The notes: generated from the letters alone by a model not told the origin. A DNA stretch of 64,000 bases from Marinomonas foliarum (GCF_003337275.1 NZ_QPJQ01000002.1:62001-126000), one strand, 5' to 3'; numbered from the stretch's first letter, positions 35,958 to 45,597 are shown. Program-made: numbers and translations.

Positions 35958-36980
35958 ATGAAAGCGTTTCAAGTAGCAAATGTAAATGACTATGCTTTGA
36001 TCGATACCAAACAGCCTGTTGCTGAAGCGGGTGAAGTATTGATTAAAACCGCCTTTGCCGGAATTTGTGGATCCGATCTTCACATTATTCATGGACAAAA
36101 CCCTTTCGTTAAATTTCCTCGAATTACAGGGCATGAGTTTTCAGGTGTAGTGGCAGCCGTTGGTGAAGGTGTCACGCACGTGAGTGTTGGCGATAAAGTC
36201 TGTGTTGACCCTGTTATTAGTTGTGGCGAATGTTATGCCTGCCGTGCTGGACGCTTTAACGTCTGTGCGAATCTACAAGTGTTTGGTGTACACCGTAATG
36301 GCGGCTTTGGCGAATTCACCAGCGCGCCTGCAAGCAACGTTTTAGTGCTTCCTGACAATGTCACGCTTGAACAAGCAGCCTTAGTTGAGCCTTATTCCAT
36401 TGCCACTAATGTGTTATCTCGCATGGAACCTATTCCTGGTGACACCTTGTTGGTGTATGGCGCGGGCGTGATTGGATTGACTATCGTGCAAGTGGCGAAA
36501 GCCATGGGCATCGAACGCATCATTGTGACTGATATTGTTGATGAGCGCTTAGAAACAGCCAAAGCGCTTGGTGCAACGGACGTGATCAATAGTCGGGTAA
36601 ACAAAGTAGAAGACTGTATCCAAGAATGGACTAATGGCGAAGGTGTACCTTTGATTGCCGATGCCGCTTGTATTCCAGCTCTTTTGCCCGAAATTTTACG
36701 TATTGCCTGCCCTGCTGGGCGTGTTGGTTTGTTGGGCTTTACCTCTACGCCAAGCGATCTTGCGCAAATTGAAGTGATTAAGAAAGAGCTGACAATAGTG
36801 GGTTCTCGTCTTAATAACCGCCGTTTTCCTCAAGTGCTTGAAATGATTTCGTCAGGTCGATTAGATCCTTTGGCTTTGATCAGTCATCGAATTGCTTTAA
36901 ACGATATTGGCGATGGTATTCAGTTAATGGAAAACCACCCAGAACTTACTCGTAAAGTGCTTGTTGAGATGAGTAAGTAA
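35958..36980 (+). CDS. Zinc-dependent sugar-acid dehydrogenase (RspB-like)
   Basis: This 340-residue medium-chain dehydrogenase has the catalytic-zinc region GICGSDLHIIHG and GHEFSGVV, a structural-zinc loop CGECYACRAGRFNVC, and an NAD Rossmann motif YGAGVIGLTIVQVAKAMG near residue 168. Proteins of this kind next to ManD oxidise L-gulonate at C5 to D-fructuronate, which UxuB then reduces to D-mannonate. That substrate is inferred from family and context. It lies six bases after manD. Confidence 0.87.
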   Translation: MKAFQVANVNDYALIDTKQPVAEAGEVLIKTAFAGICGSDLHIIHGQNPFVKFPRITGHEFSGVVAAVGEGVTHVSVGDKVCVDPVISCGECYACRAGRFNVCANLQVFGVHRNGGFGEFTSAPASNVLVLPDNVTLEQAALVEPYSIATNVLSRMEPIPGDTLLVYGAGVIGLTIVQVAKAMGIERIIVTDIVDERLETAKALGATDVINSRVNKVEDCIQEWTNGEGVPLIADAACIPALLPEILRIACPAGRVGLLGFTSTPSDLAQIEVIKKELTIVGSRLNNRRFPQVLEMISSGRLDPLALISHRIALNDIGDGIQLMENHPELTRKVLVEMSK

Positions 36981-37026
36981 TTGATAACTCAATAATATAA
37001 ATCTAAAAATAAAAATGGAGTTCCCT

Positions 37027-37983
37027 ATGATTAAACCAATGTTAAAAGTCGCCGTCATGTCTTCAATCTTGTTGACTGGCTTAGCTCAGGCAGCTGATGT
37101 TACTTTGAAGTTTGGCTACCCAGCCAATGAAGAGAATATTTGGCATAAAGCCGCTTTGAAATTCAAAGAAGTAGCCGAAACAAAATCCAATGGCCGTATC
37201 GACGTGAAGCTTTACCCTAATGAACAATTAGGCAAAGAAATGGATGTGATCAACAGCATTCAGCTTGGTACAGCGGATATGACTATAACGGGTGAATCGC
37301 TACAAAACTGGGCACCAAAAGCGGCATTAATGGCGGTTCCTTATGCCTTTACTAGCTCCGAACAGTTGAAAAAAGCCGTTAATGGTGACGTTGGTAAAGA
37401 AATCACTGATCAAATTACTCAGCGTACAGGTCTTCAGCCTATCGCATGGTTTGAGCGTGGCCCTCGCCATTTAACGTCTAACCGCAAAATTCAATCTCCT
37501 AGCGATTTAGATGGTTTGAAGTTGCGTGTTCCTAACGTGCCTCTGTTTGTAAAAACATGGCAAACATTAGGCGCTAAACCAATTCCTATGGCGTTTAGCG
37601 AAGTGTTTACTGCGTTACAGCAAAATACGATTGATGGACAAGAAAACCCACTTAGCCTGATTAACAGCGCGAGCTTCTACGAAGTTCAGAAATATGTGAA
37701 TTTGACAGGTCACGTTCGTAGCTGGATTTATGTGGTAATTGGTCAAGACAAACTAAACAGCATGCCTGCTGATTTGCGCACTATTGTTCTGGACGCTGGT
37801 AAGCAAATGCAAAGCTATGAGCACGGCATGTTTGCCGCAGATGAAGCGCAATTGCGTTCTACTCTAGAGTCTCGTGGTATGGAGTTTGTAGAGCCAGACC
37901 TGAAAGCGTTCAAAGCCGCAGCTCAAAAAGCAGTACAAGAAGCTCTGACGCCTGAACAGCTTGCGCTTTACAACAAGATCTAA
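37027..37983 (+). CDS. TRAP transporter solute receptor for a sugar acid (DctP-type)
   Basis: From ATG 37027 (GGAG seven bases upstream) the protein has 318 residues. It has a signal peptide ending LAQA-AD and the mature DctP features KFKEVAETKSNGRIDVKLYP, GLKLRVPN with the carboxylate-binding arginine, and FSEVFTALQQNTIDGQENP. This sub-type binds hexuronates and aldonates in related operons. It feeds the DctQM pair that follows a 12-bp hairpin. Confidence 0.92.
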   Translation: MIKPMLKVAVMSSILLTGLAQAADVTLKFGYPANEENIWHKAALKFKEVAETKSNGRIDVKLYPNEQLGKEMDVINSIQLGTADMTITGESLQNWAPKAALMAVPYAFTSSEQLKKAVNGDVGKEITDQITQRTGLQPIAWFERGPRHLTSNRKIQSPSDLDGLKLRVPNVPLFVKTWQTLGAKPIPMAFSEVFTALQQNTIDGQENPLSLINSASFYEVQKYVNLTGHVRSWIYVVIGQDKLNSMPADLRTIVLDAGKQMQSYEHGMFAADEAQLRSTLESRGMEFVEPDLKAFKAAAQKAVQEALTPEQLALYNKI

Positions 37984-38022
37984 ATCTCTAGTAACAGATC
38001 CAGATCTACATCCGTTTAAGAC

Positions 38023-38054
38023 GCCTATTTTCGCTTCAAACAGCGAAAATAGGC
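38023..38054 (+). terminator. Hairpin between TRAP receptor and permease genes
   Basis: A perfect 12-bp stem (GCCTATTTTCGC and its complement, 8-base loop) lies 40 bases after the receptor stop. No long T run follows, so mRNA 3'-end stabilisation is as likely as termination. Confidence 0.7.
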
Positions 38055-38073
38055 CACTTTGGAGAAAAGTGCG

Positions 38074-38619
38074 ATGAGTACCTCATCTCAAACCAATAAC
38101 CCAAAAGACTATCTTGGCAAGTTGGAATATGGCATCCAATTGCTACTGCGCATAGTTGATTGGGTATTTTCTGTATTAGCGGTATCGGCTCTGTTAGCGA
38201 TTGCGGCTGTTGTTGTTTTGCAAGTTGTCTCTCGTTTCATGTTGCCCAGTTCTCCTATTTGGACTGAAGAACTCTCCCGCTATTTGTTTGTATACCTTAT
38301 CGTTATGGGTTCTGGGTTGGTGATTCGCCATAATCGCCATGTGCGACTGGAACTATTTCAGGGGGCATTAAGCCGATTCTGGAATAAAGTGTATCAAATT
38401 TCTTGTCACCTTTTGGCCGGTAGTTTCGCTATTTATATCCTGCCTTATGCCATCAAATATGCGCAAATTGGGCGTTGGCAAACCTCCCCCGCTCTGGAAG
38501 TTCCCATGTATTGGGCTTTTTTATCCGTGAGCTTTTTCTTCGCTTTAACGGCGTTTTATAGCTTTATGAGTATTGTGCTTGTATTGCTCGATCGAGATGA
38601 TCAAGAGGTATCCTCATAA
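38074..38619 (+). CDS. TRAP transporter small permease (DctQ-type)
   Basis: From ATG 38074 (TTGGAG upstream) the protein has 181 residues with four membrane segments and the family region FMLPSSPIWTEELSRYLFVY. Its stop overlaps the start of the large permease (TAATG), so the two are coupled. Confidence 0.9.
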   Translation: MSTSSQTNNPKDYLGKLEYGIQLLLRIVDWVFSVLAVSALLAIAAVVVLQVVSRFMLPSSPIWTEELSRYLFVYLIVMGSGLVIRHNRHVRLELFQGALSRFWNKVYQISCHLLAGSFAIYILPYAIKYAQIGRWQTSPALEVPMYWAFLSVSFFFALTAFYSFMSIVLVLLDRDDQEVSS

Positions 38620-39893
38620 TGGAAATCATTTTATTGTTTGCCGTGTTTTTTCTATTACTGCTCGTGGGTGTACCAATTGTTTTTTGCTTAGGTATTGCAT
38701 CGCTAACGTATTTAACTATGGTGGGGATTCCGTTAACTATTGTGCCTCAACGCTTATATGCTGGCATGGATTCCTTTGTTTTGCTGTGTATCCCTGGCTT
38801 TATTCTGGCCGGTAATTTAATGAACGTCGGCAATATCACCGATTACATTATTCGTTTCAGTAATGCCTTGTTAGGCCATATTCGTGGCGGGCTTGGACTG
38901 GCCAATGTTGGTGGCTCGATGATCTTTGGTGGTATTTCCGGTACGGCCGTAGCCGATACAGCAAGTATTGGTGCCGTGATGATTCCTGGTATGGCGAAAA
39001 GTGGTTATGACAAACCCTTTGCTGCCGCGGTTACCGCTGCGTCTTCAACGATTGGTCCCATCATTCCTCCAAGTGTGCCTATGATCATCGTGGGTTCTTT
39101 GAGTGGCATTTCTGTCGGTAAGATGTTTTTAGCCGGTGTCGTTCCGGGCTTTATGCTAGGACTTGCCATGATGGTGACGGCCTATATTATTGCCGTGAAG
39201 CGTCAATACCCTCGCGAGAAACGCGCCACATTAAAAGAAATCTATACCGTTGGTAAAGGGGCGTTTTGGGCGCTGTTAATGACCTTTATTATCCTGTACG
39301 GGATTATTGGTGGACTCTTTACACCAACAGAAGCTTCTATTATGGCCAGCTTATATGCCTTTGTTGTTGGCATGTTTGTCTATAAAGGTCTGACTTGGCA
39401 GAACCTTCCCAAGCTATTAGTTGATACGGTTTTAAGTTCTACCAGCTTGCTGTTATTAGTGGGAATGGCAAATTTATTCGGCTGGATCCTAACCAGTGAG
39501 CAAATACCACAAATGCTGGCGAGCGCTATTTTTAGCATTAGCGAAAACCCATTGGTGGTAATTTTAATCATCAACATCGTGTTATTGGTCGTTGGTGGGT
39601 TCATGGAAACCATCGCGGCGTTGATTATCCTTTTCCCTACTTTGCTAAAAGTGGCCGAAGGTATTGGTATGGACCCAATTCACTTTGGTGTGATGGCGGT
39701 GCTTAATCTGATTATCGGCTTAACAACGCCACCAGTTGGTGTGTGCTTATTCGTGGCGGCGGGTATCAGTGAATTACCAATGACGGCGGTGGTAAAAGCC
39801 ATTTGGCCATTCTTAATCTGTAACCTTGTTGTTCTTTTACTGGTTTCTTATGTCCCTGCTATTTCATTGTGGCTGCCTTCGCTGTTGGGTTAA
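38619..39893 (+). CDS. TRAP transporter large permease (DctM-type)
   Basis: This 424-residue DctM family protein has multiple membrane segments and family motifs GGSMIFGGISGTAVADTASI, GYDKPFAAAVTAASSTIGPI and IPPSVPMIIVG. It imports the acid bound by the receptor at 37027 using the sodium gradient. It is followed by uxuB after 17 bases. Confidence 0.93.
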   Translation: MEIILLFAVFFLLLLVGVPIVFCLGIASLTYLTMVGIPLTIVPQRLYAGMDSFVLLCIPGFILAGNLMNVGNITDYIIRFSNALLGHIRGGLGLANVGGSMIFGGISGTAVADTASIGAVMIPGMAKSGYDKPFAAAVTAASSTIGPIIPPSVPMIIVGSLSGISVGKMFLAGVVPGFMLGLAMMVTAYIIAVKRQYPREKRATLKEIYTVGKGAFWALLMTFIILYGIIGGLFTPTEASIMASLYAFVVGMFVYKGLTWQNLPKLLVDTVLSSTSLLLLVGMANLFGWILTSEQIPQMLASAIFSISENPLVVILIINIVLLVVGGFMETIAALIILFPTLLKVAEGIGMDPIHFGVMAVLNLIIGLTTPPVGVCLFVAAGISELPMTAVVKAIWPFLICNLVVLLLVSYVPAISLWLPSLLG

Positions 39894-39910
39894 TTAGGAT
39901 TATTTAAATA

Positions 39911-41368
39911 ATGAAAGTTCAATATATAAATAGCCAGATTGACGCTAGTAAGCATGATATTGGCATAGTTCACATTGGTTTAGGTGCTTTTCATCGTGCT
40001 CACCAAGCGGTGTATTTAGAGCAAACACTTGCTCTGCATGGTGGTGATTGGATGATCGCCAGTGCAAACATTCGCTCCAATTATAGTTTGGTTGAGCAGA
40101 TGAATGCGGCTGAGCATTGCTATCATGTAGTGGAGTATGCCGATACGAGTAATGCTAATCTAAGAGAGATTAAAGCGATTAAGAACACGTTTTTCTGCGG
40201 TTCTGATGAAGGTCGAGAAGCCTTACTCGCTCAAATGACAGCTCCAGCAACTAAGGTAGTAACGTTGACGGTTACTGAAAAGGGTTACTATTTAGCGCCT
40301 TCTACTGGCGAGTTATTGGTAGGTGCTCCTGAAATTCAACATGACATGGCGTCTCCATCACAACCTAAAACGGCTTTGGGTTTGATCCTTGAGTCATTAA
40401 AGCAACGTCGTGCGCAAGGCCTTTCGGCTTTTACCGTATTGTCTTGTGACAATATGCCTCATAATGGTATTCGCGCCAAAGGTGCCGTTGTAGCGCTAGC
40501 CAAAGGACAGGATGATGAATTCGCCCAATGGATTGAGAAAAACGTTGCGTTTCCAAATTCCATGGTAGATCGCATTGTTCCTGCGGTATCTGAGCAAGAT
40601 CTTGCTATGATTAAAGCTGACACTGGTATCCGTGAGCCGACCGTGGTTAAGTGCGAACAGTTTAGTCAGTGGGTGATAGAAGATCATTTCCCTGCAGGTC
40701 GTCCGCAGTGGGAATCCGCTGGTGTTCAAATGGTAGATGATGTATCCAGCTATGAAATGATGAAGCTGCGAATGCTAAATGGAAGTCATTCATTATTGGC
40801 ATACTTGGGCTCTATTGCGGGCTTTAAAACCGTCGCAGACGCCGTGCAAGACAAGGATATTCGTGCCTTTCTTGAACATTATATGATGCAAGAAGTGGCG
40901 CCGACCTTACCTAGCTTTAGCCAAACGGAAATAGCGATCTACTGCCAACAGTTATTAGCACGTTTTGAAAACGACAGTTTACAGCACCAGCTCAAGCAAA
41001 TTGCGATGGACGGTAGCCAGAAGCTGCCACAACGCTGGTTGAGTGGCTTAACGGAACTTCAAGCGCAAGCACTGGCAGCACCGGCGATAGAGCTTGGTAT
41101 TGCTGGCTGGATTGCCTTTCTTTGTGATGCTGAACAGGGTCAACAAAGTATTAATGATCCGCTCGAAACAGTGTTATTTGAAACGGTTAATCGCTATAGA
41201 GACGATTCGGTCAGCTTAGTTGGCACTTTATTGCAACGTAACGATATCTTCCCATCTAGTCTAGTAAAGAACGAGGCTTTGCAGGTTCGTCTCGTTGGTT
41301 TAGTGGACGAGCTGTTAGCGGGAGCCAAGGTTCAGAGCTTGATGAGTCATATTTATCATCAAGAATGA
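39911..41368 (+). CDS. uxuB: D-fructuronate reductase / mannitol dehydrogenase family
   Basis: This 485-residue polyol-dehydrogenase-family protein has an N-terminal nucleotide region (HIGLGAFHRAHQAVYLEQTL) and the catalytic K-x4-N-x2-H region in KLRMLNGSHSLLAYLG. It reduces D-fructuronate to D-mannonate with NADH. It closes the sugar-acid operon and is followed by a terminator. The UxuB assignment over mannitol dehydrogenase rests on the ManD/TRAP context. Confidence 0.88.
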   Translation: MKVQYINSQIDASKHDIGIVHIGLGAFHRAHQAVYLEQTLALHGGDWMIASANIRSNYSLVEQMNAAEHCYHVVEYADTSNANLREIKAIKNTFFCGSDEGREALLAQMTAPATKVVTLTVTEKGYYLAPSTGELLVGAPEIQHDMASPSQPKTALGLILESLKQRRAQGLSAFTVLSCDNMPHNGIRAKGAVVALAKGQDDEFAQWIEKNVAFPNSMVDRIVPAVSEQDLAMIKADTGIREPTVVKCEQFSQWVIEDHFPAGRPQWESAGVQMVDDVSSYEMMKLRMLNGSHSLLAYLGSIAGFKTVADAVQDKDIRAFLEHYMMQEVAPTLPSFSQTEIAIYCQQLLARFENDSLQHQLKQIAMDGSQKLPQRWLSGLTELQAQALAAPAIELGIAGWIAFLCDAEQGQQSINDPLETVLFETVNRYRDDSVSLVGTLLQRNDIFPSSLVKNEALQVRLVGLVDELLAGAKVQSLMSHIYHQE

Positions 41369-41398
41369 TAAGTAAATGCGGATAAAAAATTCAATTAT

Positions 41399-41432
41399 TA
41401 GGCGTTCTTATTTCAGTAAGAGCGCCTTTTTT
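41399..41432 (+). terminator. Terminator of the sugar-acid operon
   Basis: An 11-bp stem (AGGCGTTCTTA / TAAGAGCGCCT, with a G-U pair) is followed by a run of T, 30 bases after uxuB. Confidence 0.85.
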
Positions 41433-41582
41433 ATGTGCTTGTTTTATGAGTCAGGATACAAATTTTAACTAAAAGCTAAAATTCCGAAAAGTTTTTCCTA
41501 GGTGAAGGGTGTATTGTTTATCATATATTGATAAGGGTAAATTTTACTTTCTTGCTGGTATGAGGATAGTTAGAGCTGCAAT

Positions 41583-42566
41583 ATGAAAAAAATAATAGTA
41601 CTGACCTCCACTTTGCTAATGGCGTTAACGGCCCATGCGTCTTCTGTGAGTATCGCTTTGGATACCGTTCCGGATCGCGATAATTCTGGCACGTATCGAT
41701 ATGTAGATAATTTGCTGGTGTCGTTAAGGGATAAAGGCTGGAAGACTGAAACGTTCGCTCGCAATACTGTAGGGGGAGAAAGTGAACGTCTCGCCAAGGT
41801 TCGTTCGGGTACGTTAGACATATCCATGTCCCAATACTCATCTGCTGCGCAATTTGTTCCTGAAATGCGCGTGTTACAGCTTCCCTACATTTTTAAAAAT
41901 ATGGATCATCAATATAATTTCTTTGTAAACAGCCATTATATGGATAGCGTAAATAGACGCTTATCCAGTGAAGGCGTCCGGATATTAGCGGTTGTGCCAA
42001 CGGGAGGGTTTTTAGGTATTTTTAATGATGAAAAACCTGTTAAGACCGTAGCTGATATGTCGGGTCTACGGATGAGAGCATTGGATGAAAATCAGCAAAC
42101 TATATACCAAAAAATGGGTGCAAATGGTGTACTGATACCATTTTCTGAAGTGCCGAATGCTCTACGTATTGGTATTGCAGATGGTTATCTTAATACGTCA
42201 TCGGTACCTATTATATTTAACCATACAAAGCTGTTGAAGTATTTTACTGACGCGAAAGTAATTATGTCCGCCCGTTTGGTGTTGGCTTCTCAATATTGGT
42301 GGGACAATTTAACCCAAGCTGAAAAAGAGCAGTTTACGGCCATGTCGCTTGCCGCGCAAAAAGAAGTTTTTGAATGGGTAAAAGCTTCAGAACAGAATCA
42401 TCATAAAGCCTTGGTTGAAGCTGGCATAGAAGTCTATGAGCCCACAGCAGAAGAGTTGCTAACCTTTAAAGCATCTGTGGCGACGATGAACCAACAAGTA
42501 AAAGGTGTGCCTTTTGAACGAGTGGTGCAGCTACAGAAGATGATTAGTGACTATAAAACTCATTAA
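41583..42566 (+). CDS. Orphan TRAP-type solute receptor (DctP family)
   Basis: This 327-residue protein has a signal peptide (MKKIIVLTSTLLMALTAHA) and DctP-fold features: FARNTVGGESERLAKVRSG, MSGLRMRALDENQ with the conserved arginine, and a C-terminal helical tail. No DctQ or DctM gene adjoins it. It may deliver to the TRAP system at 38074-39893 or act as a sensor input. It is more divergent from both other receptors in the window than they are from each other, by eye. It is followed by a shared terminator. Confidence 0.82.
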   Translation: MKKIIVLTSTLLMALTAHASSVSIALDTVPDRDNSGTYRYVDNLLVSLRDKGWKTETFARNTVGGESERLAKVRSGTLDISMSQYSSAAQFVPEMRVLQLPYIFKNMDHQYNFFVNSHYMDSVNRRLSSEGVRILAVVPTGGFLGIFNDEKPVKTVADMSGLRMRALDENQQTIYQKMGANGVLIPFSEVPNALRIGIADGYLNTSSVPIIFNHTKLLKYFTDAKVIMSARLVLASQYWWDNLTQAEKEQFTAMSLAAQKEVFEWVKASEQNHHKALVEAGIEVYEPTAEELLTFKASVATMNQQVKGVPFERVVQLQKMISDYKTH

Positions 42567-42590
42567 CAAACAGTACTTTTGATAGCACGA

Positions 42591-42626
42591 AAAAATGCAG
42601 CTCAGATGATTCTGAGCTGCATTTTT
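42591..42626. terminator. Bidirectional terminator
   Basis: A perfect 16-bp stem (AAAAATGCAGCTCAGA and its complement, loop TGAT) with T runs on both strands lies between the convergent orphan receptor and gabT. Confidence 0.93.
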
Positions 42627-42642
42627 GTTTGCACGTTAAAGC

Positions 42643-43920
42643 TTATACAAGCTCTTTAAAGCAGCGTTTAAAGATTTCCATGCCTTCGTCGATGATGTCC
42701 ATCTCGATGGTCAAAGCAGGTAAGAAGCGAATAACGTTGCCGCGAATACCGCAAGAAAGTAGAACTAGACCATTTTCTGCGGCTTTTGCAGATAGCTTTT
42801 TAGCAAGTTCAGGGTAAGGTTTGTTCACATCGCCATCGTGTACAAATTCCACTGCGATCATCGCGCCCGCATTACGGATATCACCAATAATGCTTGGGTA
42901 CTCAGTTTGCATTTCTTCTAAGTGCTTAACGAAGTGAGCACCTACTTCTACTGCTCGGTCGCATAGTTTCTCTTCTTCGATAACATCAAATACCGCAAGA
43001 CCGGCCGCACAGCCCACTGGAGAGCCGCCATAAGTGCCGCCTAAGCCGCCAGGAATTGGTGCGTCCATAATGTCTGCTTTACCAACCACAGCTGCGATTG
43101 GGAAACCTCCCGCGATGCCTTTTGCTGCTGTCATCAAGTCAGCCTCAATGCCTGCTTGCTCGTGACAAAACATAGTGCCTGTACGCGCGAAGCCTGCTTG
43201 AATTTCATCAAGAATTAACAAAATGCCATGTTCGTCACACAGTTTACGTAGCTTCTGCATAAAGCTTGCTGAAGCCATGTAAAAACCGCCCTCGCCTTGT
43301 ACTGGCTCGATGATGATTGCCGCAACGCGAGAAGGCTCAATGTCGCAAGTGAAGCGCATTTGAAGGTCAGCAAGTGCTTGCTCTTCGGTAATGCCCAAGT
43401 AATCATTTGGGTAAGGGATATGGAAAATATCGCTTGGGAAAGGGCCAAAACCAATTTTGTAAGGGTTCACTTTACCTGTCAGACCCATGGTCATGTTCGT
43501 ACGACCGTGGAAGCCACCGTTGAAAGCAATAATGCCCGGACGACCAGTGTAAGCACGGGCAATCTTCACACAGTTTTCCACCGCTTCGGCACCTGTGGTA
43601 ACGAAGATGGATTTTTTCGGAGTGTTACCTGGTGCCGCTGCGTTTAGCTTCTCAGCCAATGCTACCGCTGATTCGTATGGACTAACCATCACACAAGTGT
43701 GAGTGAAGCGCTCAAGTTGTGCTTGTACCGCTGCCTTTACTTTTGGATGGTTATGGCCCGTATTTACTACTGCGATTCCTGCACCAAAATCGATGTGACG
43801 CTTGCCTTCCACGTCCCAGATTTCTGCGTTTAGAGCGCGGTCAACATAAACTGGCGCCATGTTGCCTTGCCCACGAGCAATAGCACTTTCTTTGCGTTTC
43901 TGTAGATCTGCATTGTTCAT
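42643..43920 (-). CDS. gabT: 4-aminobutyrate aminotransferase
   Basis: From ATG 43920 (AAGGTG eight bases upstream) the protein has 425 residues, the GabT length. It is a class III PLP aminotransferase with the cofactor glycine/serine region VTTGAEAVENCVKIAR, the aspartate in LILDEIQAGFARTG, and the Schiff-base lysine in MTAAKGIAGGFPIAAVVG. It converts GABA and 2-oxoglutarate to succinate semialdehyde and glutamate. gabD lies upstream on the same strand. GABA is the end product of gamma-glutamyl-putrescine degradation, which links this to the polyamine block. Confidence 0.93.
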   Translation of the reverse strand: MNNADLQKRKESAIARGQGNMAPVYVDRALNAEIWDVEGKRHIDFGAGIAVVNTGHNHPKVKAAVQAQLERFTHTCVMVSPYESAVALAEKLNAAAPGNTPKKSIFVTTGAEAVENCVKIARAYTGRPGIIAFNGGFHGRTNMTMGLTGKVNPYKIGFGPFPSDIFHIPYPNDYLGITEEQALADLQMRFTCDIEPSRVAAIIIEPVQGEGGFYMASASFMQKLRKLCDEHGILLILDEIQAGFARTGTMFCHEQAGIEADLMTAAKGIAGGFPIAAVVGKADIMDAPIPGGLGGTYGGSPVGCAAGLAVFDVIEEEKLCDRAVEVGAHFVKHLEEMQTEYPSIIGDIRNAGAMIAVEFVHDGDVNKPYPELAKKLSAKAAENGLVLLSCGIRGNVIRFLPALTIEMDIIDEGMEIFKRCFKELV

Positions 43921-44016
43921 ATTGTCTTTCACCTTTTAGAGCAAGCTCTATGTACATGAAGCGGCGTTAGCACCGCCTAAGAGTTAACGATAAGAGTGGT
44001 TGAGTAAGGTAAAGCC

Positions 44017-45483
44017 TTACGCCAAGCCGCCCATGCACAAGTATTTGATTTCCACATATTCGTCGATGCCGTACTGAGAGCCTTCACGGCCACTGCCTGA
44101 CTCTTTCACACCGCCGAATGGCGCGACTTCACTAGAAATAATTCCTTCGTTGATGCCAACCATGCCGTATTCCAATGCTTCAGATACACGCCAGATACGC
44201 GCGATATTTTGGGAATAGAAGTAAGATGCCAAGCCAAATGGGGTATTGTTCGCCATGGCAACGGCTTCGTCTTCGGTTTTAAATTTAAACAATGGCGCAA
44301 CTGGACCAAAAATTTCGTTAGAGAAAATGTCCATCTCTTCCGTTACACCTGTCAAAATAGTTGGCTCGAAGAACTGCGCGCCAGCAGCCGTGGCTTTGGA
44401 ACCACCGATTAGCGCTTTCGCACCTTTTGCTACTGCATCACCAACAAGCTGTTCCACTTTACTGATCGCAGCTGGATTGATCAGTGGGCCAATATTGACG
44501 CCTTCAGCAAAACCATCGCCAGTTTTAAACGTCGCAACACGTTTGGCTAGTTTCTCTGCGAAGGCATCGTACACACCTTCTTGTACCAAGATGCGGTTTG
44601 CACAAACACAGGTTTGGCCGGCGTTACGATATTTAGAAGCGATCGCGCCTTCGACTGCAGCGTCTAGGTCTGCATCATCAAATACGATGAAAGGTGCGTT
44701 GCCGCCTAATTCCATTGATGTACGTTTCACCGTTTGTGCGCACTGAGAAAGCAATAATTTACCGACTGGTGTAGAACCTGTGAAAGACAACTTACGCACC
44801 GTTGGGTTGCCTGTTAATACGCCGCCAATGGCTTTTGCGTCTTTACCAACCACTACGTTCAAAACGCCCGCTGGAATGCCTGCCTGATGCGCTAATTCTG
44901 CTAATGCCAAGGCGCACAAAGGCGTTTCGTCAGAAGGCTTGATCACAATTGCACAACCTGCTGCAAGCGCAGGACCCGCTTTACGCGTAATCATGGCGAT
45001 TGGGAAGTTCCAAGGCGTGATGGCTGCGACAACACCTATTGGCTGTTTGATGGTCAATACGCGCTTGTCCTTGGCGAAGGTTGGAATTACATCGCCGTTC
45101 AGGCGGCGAGCTTCGTCAGCAAACCAATCAATAAAAGACGCGCCATAACCGACTTCGCCCTTCGCTTCCGCAAACGGTTTACCTTGTTCCAAGGTCATCA
45201 AGGTCGCTAAATCGTCTTGGTTGTCTAAAATTAGCTGGTTCCAACGACGTAATAAGGTTGCACGCTCTTTCGCCGTGCGGCCCTGCCATTCTTTCTGTGC
45301 TTTTTCGGCTGCTTCAACCGCTTGTGTTGTCTCGTCTGCGCCTAAATCCGCAACATCGATAATATGATCACCGTTGGCAGGATTGGTAATAGCGAAGGTC
45401 TTGCCAGATTTAGCTGCTACCCATTCGCCACCAATGTACGAGTGACTTTTTAGTAGAGAAGGTTGAGATAGTATTGCTGTCAT
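44017..45483 (-). CDS. gabD: Succinate-semialdehyde dehydrogenase (NADP+)
   Basis: From ATG 45483 (GGAG upstream) the protein has 488 residues. It is an aldehyde dehydrogenase with Glu in ELGGNAPFIVFDDADLD, nucleophile Cys in RNAGQTCVCANRIL, and the C-terminal family segment PFGGVKESGSGREGSQYG typical of GabD. It oxidises succinate semialdehyde to succinate. It is co-directional with gabT (96-base gap). It could also act on related semialdehydes, which matters because the nearby hydroxyproline operon lacks its own dehydrogenase. Confidence 0.93.
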   Translation of the reverse strand: MTAILSQPSLLKSHSYIGGEWVAAKSGKTFAITNPANGDHIIDVADLGADETTQAVEAAEKAQKEWQGRTAKERATLLRRWNQLILDNQDDLATLMTLEQGKPFAEAKGEVGYGASFIDWFADEARRLNGDVIPTFAKDKRVLTIKQPIGVVAAITPWNFPIAMITRKAGPALAAGCAIVIKPSDETPLCALALAELAHQAGIPAGVLNVVVGKDAKAIGGVLTGNPTVRKLSFTGSTPVGKLLLSQCAQTVKRTSMELGGNAPFIVFDDADLDAAVEGAIASKYRNAGQTCVCANRILVQEGVYDAFAEKLAKRVATFKTGDGFAEGVNIGPLINPAAISKVEQLVGDAVAKGAKALIGGSKATAAGAQFFEPTILTGVTEEMDIFSNEIFGPVAPLFKFKTEDEAVAMANNTPFGLASYFYSQNIARIWRVSEALEYGMVGINEGIISSEVAPFGGVKESGSGREGSQYGIDEYVEIKYLCMGGLA

Positions 45484-45597
45484 AAAACACTCCAGACTAT
45501 ATTGCGGAGGATGGTGAGTGCGCGTCACAGTGCCGCACTGTCAATGTCTATCGATAGTAGGCAATGGGCACAGTTTGAAAAATGAGAAGCTATCAAT

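Noticed and set aside
44246-44746. 166-codon open frame antisense to gabD
   Set aside because: A shadow of a strongly conserved dehydrogenase; no ribosome site and no plausible protein character.
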